From Novipirellula artificiosorum (lineage in GTDB: Bacteria; Planctomycetota; Planctomycetia; Pirellulales; Pirellulaceae): a DNA stretch of 64,000 bases. Of the stretch, positions 26,201 through 34,322 are shown piece after piece. A model generated the notes under the pieces. That model saw only the letters and a list, made by a program, of their open reading frames with translations. It was not told the DNA's origin and did not search any database. Position numbers and translations under genes: made by a program. The DNA is taken from positions 329,823-393,822 of the forward strand of contig NZ_SJPV01000007.1 of the NCBI RefSeq assembly GCF_007860135.1, read 5' to 3'. Each line of letters starts with the position of its first letter. Position 1 is the stretch's first letter.

Positions 26201-29200
26201 TTACCGACCACCGCGTCCGCCGGGTGCTCCACCGCCGCGTCCGCTTGGTGCTCCTCCTCCTCCTCCTCCTCGGCCCGACGTTGTTGCTCCACCACCGCGG
26301 CCACCGAATCCGCCTGGCGCGCCGCCGCCGCCGGCTTGCATCGAGCGAAACATCTCGATCCGCCGTCGAATCTCGTCGGAACTTGGGGCGCCACTCGCAG
26401 CCGGTGTCGAGCCGCCTGAGCTGCTGGACGAAGCTCCTGATGACGCACCACTGGTGCTTTTTACCGTTGTTCCTAGTACCGACTCAAGTGCCTGTCGGAC
26501 CACATCGGCCTTAATGTTGCCTTTTAAGGTTACCACTTCGACGCTTTCTTCGCTTTGCATGCCACCTTCGTCGAGGGCGATCACCAATTGTCGCACCTCT
26601 TCGAAATCTTGAGGTGTCGCGGTCACGACCAAGGAATTACTGCGGACGTCGACCGCCACGGTGATCTTGGAGGGTTCGCTCTCCGCTGCTTGTTTTCCGC
26701 CGCCCCGTCCACCACCACCCCGCAGCGCGGCAATCAACTCTTGAGGGCTCGGTTGACCGCCGCCTCCGCCTCCGCCGCCGCTGCGGCTGTTCGAGGCCTC
26801 TTGCATCCGATCGGCAAAGACGCTCTTGACGACTTCGGCAACATCCTTTGCGTCTTGATAAATGACGGGAATCAGAGCCGGTTTCGCAACGACCTCGACA
26901 TCCTCGGGACTTTCTTGAATGTCGATTTTTTGCAGGATCAGTTCGACCAATTCAAGATCGATCGGGTTTGCTTGAACAATCAGGGCATTCAGCCGAGCGT
27001 CGGGCACAATGCTGACCGAGCCGGTGGCTGTCAACACGCTCTTGGCAGACGAATCGCTACCACCGCCACCGCCGACTCCCAACAAACCGAGCATCCCACC
27101 ACCGATTCCGCCCAATCCGCTGCTGATCGAATCGGTCATGGAGGACAACGAGCTCTCTCCCCCGCCCAAAATACTACTAACCAACTCGGCCGTCACGTCG
27201 GCTTTGGCATACTTAAGCCAAAAAATCGTTGGCAAGCTGTTGCTCATCGCCGATTGGGAAGCGAACGATTGCATGAGCGATTCAAAGGCATCGAGCGCTT
27301 CGGTGTCTTCCGAAGCGACGATCATTCCCGCCGGTGAAAATTGGACGACGATGTCCGCACCCTGAAAGTCTAATTTGATCGAAGGGGGATCGCTCTGCGG
27401 TGCAGCGGCACGGTTCGAATCGGTATCCGCCGAATCGGTGACCGACGCAAGTTCGCCCACCTGGGTGGTCACCAAATGTTGCTCGCGGAATGGGTTGGCA
27501 ACCTCGCTGGTCGGGCGGCGGGCAAAATCAGGCTGGTCGGGCGAGGTCGGCTTGTCGGGTTGCGTGGCAGGTCCGTTCGTTTGATTGGGTTCGGGGCGTG
27601 GATGAACACGACGATCCGGCATTCCGCCTCGCATTCCGCCACCACTCGATGGGCTGATCGTGCGAATCTGGTTTCCTCGGCCCAACACGGACCAAACATC
27701 TTGGACCTGTTGCAACGCATCGGCAGCGGGTTGCCCCGTGTAGGGCAAAACGCGTACTTTATCGCTCAGGGCGCCAAGCAAATCGTCACCTTCCAATTCA
27801 CCGATCAATTGCTCGACCATCTTGATTTGCTCGGTCGTGCCGCGAACCCACAATCGGTTCGTGACCGGATCGCCGTCGATCGTCGGTCCTTGGCCGCCTT
27901 CCTCGGTCACGCCAAAGAATTTATTGATCGTCAATAAGGCTTGGGCTGGATCGAGTCGCTTCAGGTTGATGATTTTAAAGTCTTGCCCGTTGCCTTCTAA
28001 TTTCGCAATCGTTTCGCTGATCAAAGCTTGCGTCTCGGGGCGCGCGTAAGAGACAATCGCATTGGTCTTGGGATCGACGGCGATTCGAGCATCCGGCGTC
28101 CCCGCCAGCAGCGTTTGCAGGACGTCAAAGACCGTCGAACTATCGGCCTGAGTGACCGAGTGCGTCTGGAAGACGGGCAAGATGACTTCATTTCCGGCGT
28201 CGGCGTCGGAGGTCGCCAGCGGCTTGTCGGCTTTTTCAATAATGCTTTCCAACAAGCTGACCTTTCCTGGTAAACCGGTGGCGTAGATGCGTTCGCCGTA
28301 CAGGCCGACCGCGATGCGGATGGACTCGTCGGAATTCGCTCCTGGTTCCAGCCCGATCAAGGGTCGGGCAAGCTCGAGCATTTCGTCAGCGCCACGGTTG
28401 GTGAGAATGATTTCTACCACACTCGATTCTGCCTGCTTGGCGTTTTCGAGCAATTGGCGGATCGCCAACAATTTGCTGACCGTTTCGGTCACTTTCACCT
28501 GCCGGGCACTGTCCAATACGATCACGCGGCCCCAAGGCCCGATCAACTGGGCCAATTCTTCACGGGCGGAATCGGGTGTCAGACTGCCCAAGGGAAAAAC
28601 GCAACTGACAATATCACTACGGCTTCGTCCGTCCAATTCCTCAAGAAGAACCAACTCGGCCATTTCGCTGATCAGATTTGCGGCGTTGTCAACTTCCAAA
28701 TCGATCAGCAGCAACATCCGGCCACGACGTACCAAGGCATAGCCACGGTCTAACAACAGTCGATTGAGGATATCGAGGCTTTCGTCAACGCTGTACGAGC
28801 GAGAGGGGTCGGCAAAACTAATGGTTCCTGCCGGATAACGGTCGATTTGCAGCGAAAGGTCGGCCATTTCGGCGAACCACTCCAACACGTCTTGCCAACC
28901 GGTTCCAGAGAAGTTGAAGACCAATTGGCCGGTTTCGGCCGCCGGAGCCACGGTGGGCTGAGATGCCATCGGCTGCATGCCGACCTGCTCCGCGGCCGCT
29001 TCGGTAGCAAGGGGGGATTCCTCGGCCTCGACGCTTTCTTCTGCGGCAGCATCCGTTATCAGCGGTGATTCCACAGCCTCGACGCTTTCCTGTGCGGTTG
29101 CATCCGCAGCCAGCGGCGATTCCAAGGACTCGACGCTTTCCTGCGTGGTCGCATCCGCAGCCAGAGTCGATTCCACTGCCTCGCCGCTCTGCGCCGAAGC

Positions 29201-29269
29201 ATACTTCGATGACATCGCCACAACGATCAGCAGGATTGCGATAGTAATGATTGAATTTTTCATATTCAA
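26201..29269 (-). CDS. Secretin N-domain protein without visible pore domain
   Basis: A 1,022-residue exported protein. It has a signal peptide (IITIAILLIVVAMSSKYASA), four 17-residue acidic repeats (30-96), then an N0-like domain and several Secretin_N (NolW-like) modules, for example VLPVFQTHSVTQADSSTVFD, FKIINLKRLDPAQALLTINK, VKYP-like SLPTIFWLKYAKADVTAELV, IPVIYQDAKDVAEVVKSVFA and VVTLKGNIKADVVRQALESV. The end is Gly/Arg-rich. The C-terminal secretin barrel with its VPxLxxIPxxGxLF-type signature is not present. It leads the GspE/GspF operon, so it probably forms periplasmic rings without a classical pore, or partners with another protein. Confidence 0.88.
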   Translation of the reverse strand: MNMKNSIITIAILLIVVAMSSKYASAQSGEAVESTLAADATTQESVESLESPLAADATAQESVEAVESPLITDAAAEESVEAEESPLATEAAAEQVGMQPMASQPTVAPAAETGQLVFNFSGTGWQDVLEWFAEMADLSLQIDRYPAGTISFADPSRSYSVDESLDILNRLLLDRGYALVRRGRMLLLIDLEVDNAANLISEMAELVLLEELDGRSRSDIVSCVFPLGSLTPDSAREELAQLIGPWGRVIVLDSARQVKVTETVSKLLAIRQLLENAKQAESSVVEIILTNRGADEMLELARPLIGLEPGANSDESIRIAVGLYGERIYATGLPGKVSLLESIIEKADKPLATSDADAGNEVILPVFQTHSVTQADSSTVFDVLQTLLAGTPDARIAVDPKTNAIVSYARPETQALISETIAKLEGNGQDFKIINLKRLDPAQALLTINKFFGVTEEGGQGPTIDGDPVTNRLWVRGTTEQIKMVEQLIGELEGDDLLGALSDKVRVLPYTGQPAADALQQVQDVWSVLGRGNQIRTISPSSGGGMRGGMPDRRVHPRPEPNQTNGPATQPDKPTSPDQPDFARRPTSEVANPFREQHLVTTQVGELASVTDSADTDSNRAAAPQSDPPSIKLDFQGADIVVQFSPAGMIVASEDTEALDAFESLMQSFASQSAMSNSLPTIFWLKYAKADVTAELVSSILGGGESSLSSMTDSISSGLGGIGGGMLGLLGVGGGGGSDSSAKSVLTATGSVSIVPDARLNALIVQANPIDLELVELILQKIDIQESPEDVEVVAKPALIPVIYQDAKDVAEVVKSVFADRMQEASNSRSGGGGGGGGQPSPQELIAALRGGGGRGGGKQAAESEPSKITVAVDVRSNSLVVTATPQDFEEVRQLVIALDEGGMQSEESVEVVTLKGNIKADVVRQALESVLGTTVKSTSGASSGASSSSSGGSTPAASGAPSSDEIRRRIEMFRSMQAGGGGAPGGFGGRGGGATTSGRGGGGGGAPSGRGGGAPGGRGGR
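28982..29182 (-). repeat. Four in-frame 51-bp repeats in the secretin-like gene
   Basis: Residues 30-96 consist of four imperfect 17-residue units of the type ESxxSPLAADATAQESV. They form an acidic, Ala/Ser-rich spacer between the signal peptide and the first folded domain. The repeat period in DNA is 51 bases, so copy number can change in frame. Confidence 0.85.
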
Positions 29270-29561
29270 ATTAGCAGAATCGAGAAAAGGAACGCGGTAG
29301 CCGTGGTGCAGCCCTTTTCGTGGGGGCCATCACAGGGTAAATAGCCCATCATAGTCACCACTTGCTGCGAATTATCATGGTTTGGCGGCGAAACCGCCCA
29401 CATCGTGGCGTGTTTTATGGCAAAAATGCCGATTGAAACGCGCACAACCTATCTAACCCCCGAAACCGTCGAGAGTTTCAGCGTTTTTTTGTCAGATGTC
29501 GGATATTCCGGCTCTCGCGAACCAGTTTCGTCTGCATCCTCGATCCCCCCTCAATGGACCT

Positions 29562-29666
29562 ATGACCGACCGACCCCGAATTTTTCTGACTGGCCCATTG
29601 CCCGCCGAGAGTCTCGATCGACTGCGGAACGGATCGCAATTGACCCTCAATCAGGTGAACCCCTAA
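29562..29666 (+). pseudogene. Possible remnant of a D-2-hydroxyacid dehydrogenase
   Basis: An ATG at 29562 opens 34 codons reading MTDRPRIFLTGPLPAESLDR and on to a TAA. This looks like the first strand-helix of D-2-hydroxyacid dehydrogenases (glyoxylate reductase type), which start with KVFITRPLPxxGLxxL. After the stop the same frame continues for 15 codons before the next stop, without recognisable domain sequence. The remaining 280 residues of such an enzyme are absent. It lies in the 480-base gap between the secretin-like gene and avtA, where I see no intact gene. The similarity is from pattern alone. Confidence 0.4.
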
Positions 29667-29749
29667 GACGCGTTGGCGTCTCCTTTTCACATGATGTACC
29701 GTATCGACACGTGATGCATCGCAATGCTTGGAAGTAACCGAAGACAATC

Positions 29750-31060
29750 ATGACTTGGGAATTATCTGAATTTGGCGATCAGCTTTGCGGCGGTAGTGGC
29801 ATCGGAGAGTTGATGGATGACCTTGGTCATGCCTTGGCCAAAGGTGGCGATCAAGTCCGGATGCTGGGAGGGGGACAACCCGCCCACATTCCCGAAATGG
29901 ATGCCTTGTGGCGCCAACGGATGGAGTGCGTTCTTGGCGAAGAGGGTGCACTCGAACATGCGCTGGGGCACTATGAGCCTCCCGCTGGGAATCCGCAATT
30001 TCGTAAGGCGGTGGCGGGGCTGTTTCGACGCCAATTTGGCTGGGACATCACGTCCGAGCATGTTGGGGTTACCGCGGGCGGCCAAACCGCATTCTTCATG
30101 CTGTTCAATTCGTTGGCCGGTAAGTTTCGTGACGGTCGCCGCAAAAAGGTGTTGCTACCGCTGGTGCCTGAGTACATTGGTTATGCCAATCAAGCGGTGG
30201 ATGGTGGACCACCGAGCAGCGATGGTCGCAAAGATGATTTGGGGCTGTTTCGTGCTGTCAAACCACGAATTGAGCGGATGGGCGAACACCAGTTCAAGTA
30301 TCGCGTTGATTTTGATGCCTTAACGGTTGCCGAAGACGTGGCTGCGATTTGTGTTTCGCGGCCAACGAATCCAACCGGAAACGTCTTGACCGACACGGAA
30401 ATCGACCGCTTGGCTAAGCTCGCCACGCAGCACGACGTTCCGCTCATCATTGACAATGCGTACGGTGCTCCGTTTCCAAATGCGATCTACACTGACGCGA
30501 CCCCGGTGTGGAACGACCAGATCATTTTGACGCTGAGCTTGTCAAAACTGGGGTTGCCGGGAACGCGGACGGGCATCGTCATCGCTCGTCCCGAGATCAT
30601 TCGCTCTCTCGAATCGATGATGTCGATCATCGGTTTGGCAAACACGAACATCGGTCAAGCCATGGTGACGCCGCTGATCGAGAGTGGTGAGATCTTGACA
30701 CTCAGTCGAGATGTGATCCAGCCGTATTACCGCAGCAAGTCACAGCAGGCGGAGCGGTGGGTGGAAGAGTTTTTCGACCCGAAGTTGCCCTATCGAATTC
30801 ACGTCAGCGAGGGTGCGTTCTTTTTATGGATGTGGTTTGAGGGGTTACCGATCACATCGATGGAGTTGTACCAACGGCTCAAGCAACGCGATGTTTTGGT
30901 CGTTCCCGGCAACTATTTCTTTTTTGGTCTTGATGATGATCCATGGCGTCATCGGGACGAGTGCTTGCGCGTGACCTTTACGATGCCTGAACAGGCGGTG
31001 CGAGAGGGGTACCGAGTCATTGCCGAAGAAGTGGCCAAGGCCTACGCCGAAAAACGTTGA
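29750..31060 (+). CDS. avtA: Valine-pyruvate aminotransferase (AvtA-like)
   Basis: A 436-residue PLP aminotransferase of fold type I. It follows the E. coli AvtA sequence closely in order: RMLGGGQPAHIPEMDALW, GGQTAFFMLFNSLAGKFRDG, RPTNPTGNVLTDTEID, DNAYGAPFPNAIYTDATPVW, then LSLSKLGLPGTRTGI with the Schiff-base lysine at 266. The end FLWMWFEGLP is also shared. The enzyme exchanges amino groups between valine or 2-aminobutyrate and pyruvate. It is a single gene with its own short leader. It may support branched-chain amino acid metabolism with the ilvB gene at 54.7 kb. Confidence 0.93.
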   Translation: MTWELSEFGDQLCGGSGIGELMDDLGHALAKGGDQVRMLGGGQPAHIPEMDALWRQRMECVLGEEGALEHALGHYEPPAGNPQFRKAVAGLFRRQFGWDITSEHVGVTAGGQTAFFMLFNSLAGKFRDGRRKKVLLPLVPEYIGYANQAVDGGPPSSDGRKDDLGLFRAVKPRIERMGEHQFKYRVDFDALTVAEDVAAICVSRPTNPTGNVLTDTEIDRLAKLATQHDVPLIIDNAYGAPFPNAIYTDATPVWNDQIILTLSLSKLGLPGTRTGIVIARPEIIRSLESMMSIIGLANTNIGQAMVTPLIESGEILTLSRDVIQPYYRSKSQQAERWVEEFFDPKLPYRIHVSEGAFFLWMWFEGLPITSMELYQRLKQRDVLVVPGNYFFFGLDDDPWRHRDECLRVTFTMPEQAVREGYRVIAEEVAKAYAEKR

Positions 31061-31180
31061 TCGACATCCGCTGACTGGTCGCAAACGCGTGTGAGGAGGT
31101 TAGAATGCGAGTTCGCTATTCTTATTAGGCTCGTCGACCTTCATTGCGGCTCTCTCTCTATCTTCTGCGAATATCCGACC

Positions 31181-32155
31181 ATGACTTCTTCCGATTTTGA
31201 CTCCAGTGTCTTCCGTGGCTGCATTCCCGCAGTCATGACTCCCTGCAACGCTGACCGTTCGCCGAACTTTGTGGCGCTTGTTGAAACGTCCAAACGATTG
31301 ATCGATCGAGGGATGAATGCGGTGGTTTATTGCGGATCAATGGGGGAATGGCCATTGTTGTCCGATGCCGATCGGAAAGAGGGCGTGCGTCAGTTGGCTG
31401 AGGCGGGTGTGCCGGTGATTGTCGGCACCGGAGCCCCCAGTCCCGCGGCGGCAGCCAGTCATGCCGAGCATGCTCAACGGGTGGGTGCAAAAGGCTTGAT
31501 GGTCATCCCACGGTTGCTGTCGCGAGGCACATCGGCGTCCGCCCAGCGGGCCCATTTCGCTCGCGTCTTCTCGGCAGCACCTCGGTTGCCAGCGGTGATC
31601 TATAACAGCCCCTACTACGGCTATGAAACCAAAGCCGATTTGTTCTTTGACCTTCGCCGTGAATTTCCCAATCTGGTCGGCTTCAAAGAATTCGGTGGTG
31701 CGGCATCGCTAAGCTATGCCGCAGAGTTCATCACCCACGCCGACCAGGACGTGCTGCTGATGGCCGGCGTTGACACGCAAGTGTTCCATGGTTTTATAAA
31801 CTGTGGCGCAAAAGGCGCAATCACGGGAATCGGCAATTGTTTGCCCGATCAAGTCTTGGCGTTGGTGTCGCTATGTCAAGCAGCCCAGCTCGGGGATGCG
31901 GAAGCACGACGGTTTGCAAAGGAACTTGACGAAGCCTTGAGAGTCTTGTCCACCTTCGATGAAGGCCCCGACTTGGTGCTGTACTACAAACACTTGATGG
32001 TCCAAATGGGCAACCCCGAATACAGCCATGCCTTGGAAGCGACCGATGCACTGAGTCCAAGTCAGCGAGAGTTTGCCGATTCACAACTGAAGCTGTTCTT
32101 AACATGGTGGTCCGCTTGGCCAGGCAAGACGTACGGGATGCCGGCGGTGCGATAA
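31181..32155 (+). CDS. Dihydrodipicolinate synthase / N-acetylneuraminate lyase family aldolase
   Basis: A 324-residue (beta/alpha)8 aldolase. The family motifs are present: CGSMGEWPLLSDADR (pyruvate carboxylate binding), Tyr141 in VIYNSPYYGY, and the Schiff-base Lys169 in GFKEFGG. The usual GSTGE is CGSMGE here. Length is slightly above classical DapA (about 292), mainly from a C-terminal extension (LFLTWWSAWPGKTYG). The exact substrate is uncertain; planctomycete relatives often act on hydroxyproline or sugar-acid derivatives rather than lysine synthesis. A frame from 31091 is open, but the ATG at 31181 gives the conserved start. The 3' end overlaps the antisense phosphatase remnant. Confidence 0.88.
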   Translation: MTSSDFDSSVFRGCIPAVMTPCNADRSPNFVALVETSKRLIDRGMNAVVYCGSMGEWPLLSDADRKEGVRQLAEAGVPVIVGTGAPSPAAAASHAEHAQRVGAKGLMVIPRLLSRGTSASAQRAHFARVFSAAPRLPAVIYNSPYYGYETKADLFFDLRREFPNLVGFKEFGGAASLSYAAEFITHADQDVLLMAGVDTQVFHGFINCGAKGAITGIGNCLPDQVLALVSLCQAAQLGDAEARRFAKELDEALRVLSTFDEGPDLVLYYKHLMVQMGNPEYSHALEATDALSPSQREFADSQLKLFLTWWSAWPGKTYGMPAVR

Positions 32156-32373
32156 TCAAGATCAGCGTCGTTGTCGACGATGGCCACCTCGTTCCTGTCA
32201 CAGAAATCAAGGATCGAAGGCACGTCCTTGTAAAAGGTCACCCGCCGACCCCCGCGATCAAGAATGCGCCCAGCATGGACGCGAAACGGCCGTGCAAGGC
32301 AGTCGCACCAAGTTCCGGCACAGTCCCAAAGTGTAAAGTCGAGGTCGAAAACAATGAGCTTCGGCAAGGTCAT
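32062..32373 (-). pseudogene. Truncated MDP-1-type HAD phosphatase
   Basis: The first 64 or so residues match magnesium-dependent phosphatase 1: LPKLIVFDLDFTLWD with the catalytic DxD, a short insert, then DRGGRRVTFYKDVPSILDFC. Full-length proteins have about 165-175 residues and continue with an ASRT motif and a later DD pair; both are missing. Recognisable homology ends near 32181, about 26 bases before the DHDPS stop codon on the other strand, and the last 30 codons are antisense to that gene. This looks like a 3'-truncated gene whose end was replaced during a rearrangement. Confidence 0.65.
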
Positions 32374-32450
32374 TTCCGTTTCTCGATCGTTGGTTGGGGG
32401 GGATTCATGCTTATTCTACCATCCATGCTCTAGACGAGAGCCAACTTGAA

Positions 32451-33944
32451 CTAGAACGTGTACCGCATCATCCAATCCAGCAGCACAGCTTTGCCGGGTT
32501 CGGTCGGCGCAGAGACGAACGTGTAACCCGGTTCGTTGGTCCGATTGTGGTAGTCGGTTCGCCAATTCGATACTTCGAAACCGGTCAACAGGTTGTCGGT
32601 GAACTTATAGAAAATGTTCGCGTACAGCACTTGGTTTTTCGTTCGTCCAATCAAGCTGTCGGCATCGTTGGGGTCATCAATCGAATAGCCAAAGTGAAGC
32701 GATGATTTCTTGTTCAGCACATAGGACAGCTCTCCCCATCCTCCGGTGGAACGAATGGGAACTCGCAAGCAGGGACAGACTCCCTGACTGATCCCGCCGA
32801 GAATGTTGCTTAGGTTGGATCCGGTGAAGAACTCACCTTGAAAGCTCATGCGCTCGGTCAGCGGGATCGTTGCGTCCCCGTTGAAGGACCACGTTTCAAT
32901 CCGTGCGTCATCTTCGGCCACTAAGGCGGGGTTGGCTGGATGCCCGCCGCTGAAATCGAAGCCTGTTTCACCGAGATGACCGGAAACGCCGAGGGCCAGC
33001 GTTTTGCCGCCTGCGACCACGTTATTGAATGCGATCGCGGAACGTCCCTGAAGCATGGGCCAACTGCCTGATTCGCGAGTGACTCCGGCGGCACTGAATC
33101 CGGTTGCCAAGTCCTGGATGATGTTTTGAGCGATCCCGCCTTGCAGGCTCCACGTTGTTCCGGAGCCGAGATCGATGTAGCGCTCTGCTCTCGCTTGGGT
33201 CCTGCGGAACCCCACGTTCCCCGCAGCCCAGAGGACGGAGAAATTCACCGTATTGGGCAACAGCGGCGACACGATGTCCCAGGTTTGTCCGACCAGCAGC
33301 CGAGTATCGTCATTCTTGGCTTCCCAGTAGGCATGGCGCAGGCGAACATCGGGTTGGTTGTCCGTCGTGAAGTTGCCGAGAAAATCCACTTCCACTTTGG
33401 CGCCGCTGTCTAAACAGCCGATCGAGGGACCGAGCACATCCAACCCGACACGGCTTCGTCTCGCGTCAAGTTCGAACGCCGCTTCGCCTTGGTCCTGTTC
33501 GGACGCGATCCACAATGCGAATCGCCCCGGCACGGTGCGGCTGGTGGCGAAAACCATGTCAGCCCAAATGGTTCCGTAAGGGATGATGCGAAACGCGCCG
33601 ACCGTAAAACCTTTTGGCGGAGGCTCGGTCGTTAGCACGGGTGAGCATTCGGAGCAGTAATTGATCTGCGCAATGCTGGCGGCGGAGGTGTCCAGCAACT
33701 CGACCGTCTCGGCCGAAATCAAATTAAGCCACTGCTCCCGCTCAGCAACCTGTACGTCCGTTTCCGCGGGCAGTGTCAGCAGGGGGCGTGGTGAATGGAG
33801 CGTGGGTTCAAAAACGGCTAATTCGGTCGCAGGGTCTGCTGCCTGAGTGGTCGACGTCGTCAAAAACAGAAAGAACGACGATGCGGCCGCACCAATCACG
33901 TAGGCGAATAGGGGGAAAGCTCGTCGCGAGCAGAGCATCTTCAT
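32451..33944 (-). CDS. DcaP-like outer-membrane porin
   Basis: About 497 residues, with a signal peptide (AYVIGAAASSFFLFLTTSTT, then AQA). The mature part reads as a beta-barrel that ends in Phe (MRYTF), the outer-membrane insertion signal. The segment DARRSRVGLDVLGP, then VRLRHAYWEAKNDDTRLLVG and QTWDIVSPLLPNTVNF, follows the DcaP-like trimeric porin pattern. The N-terminal part contains a short coiled coil. Starts at 34037, 33968 and 33944 are open; ATG 33944 gives the signal peptide the usual length, although no good ribosome binding site marks it. It probably takes up small anionic or aromatic compounds, by analogy to DcaP. Confidence 0.75.
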   Translation of the reverse strand: MKMLCSRRAFPLFAYVIGAAASSFFLFLTTSTTQAADPATELAVFEPTLHSPRPLLTLPAETDVQVAEREQWLNLISAETVELLDTSAASIAQINYCSECSPVLTTEPPPKGFTVGAFRIIPYGTIWADMVFATSRTVPGRFALWIASEQDQGEAAFELDARRSRVGLDVLGPSIGCLDSGAKVEVDFLGNFTTDNQPDVRLRHAYWEAKNDDTRLLVGQTWDIVSPLLPNTVNFSVLWAAGNVGFRRTQARAERYIDLGSGTTWSLQGGIAQNIIQDLATGFSAAGVTRESGSWPMLQGRSAIAFNNVVAGGKTLALGVSGHLGETGFDFSGGHPANPALVAEDDARIETWSFNGDATIPLTERMSFQGEFFTGSNLSNILGGISQGVCPCLRVPIRSTGGWGELSYVLNKKSSLHFGYSIDDPNDADSLIGRTKNQVLYANIFYKFTDNLLTGFEVSNWRTDYHNRTNEPGYTFVSAPTEPGKAVLLDWMMRYTF

Positions 33945-34231
33945 CGAATCTTGTCTCTTTAGCAGCATGATCGCGTAGGGGGGCACGACTCCAGCGGTCG
34001 TACGCAATGTTTCTTCGGTGCGGGGCCACCTGTACAATCGGAATTTACGCCATGGCCCGCAAAGTCAACGCAATGCGGCGCGACCGTTGGCGAAACGAGC
34101 AACCGATCGGGGGGCAGTTTGGCCCGCTCTCGTCACTCGTTGGGATTGTGTTGTGATCCAAGCGAATTCAGCGATCACCGACGCGATGTGGGTAGCCCAT
34201 CGGCCTCGATTCTGTTCCTCGATTGCCGGTG

Positions 34232-34240
34232 TGGTATAAT
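34232..34240 (+). promoter_or_regulatory. Extended -10 promoter for the DUF1592 gene
   Basis: A perfect TATAAT at 34235-34240 preceded by TGG gives an extended -10 element. No good -35 is visible, which extended -10 promoters do not need. The start codon at 34323 would lie about 75 bases downstream of the transcription start. The rest of the 378-base gap (33945-34322) holds only a 34-codon frame from 34051 that I do not support. Confidence 0.5.
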
Positions 34241-34322
34241 CGGGCTGTCCCACCGAAACGCAATCCATGCCGTCGAGCCTTTTCCGGCACGACAACTTTC
34301 CCCCCCTTCCAGAACACCCATC

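Noticed and set aside
29405..29737. A 110-codon plus-strand frame upstream of avtA
   Set aside because: No signal or domain, no ribosome binding site, and it overlaps in another frame a better-looking dehydrogenase-like stub.
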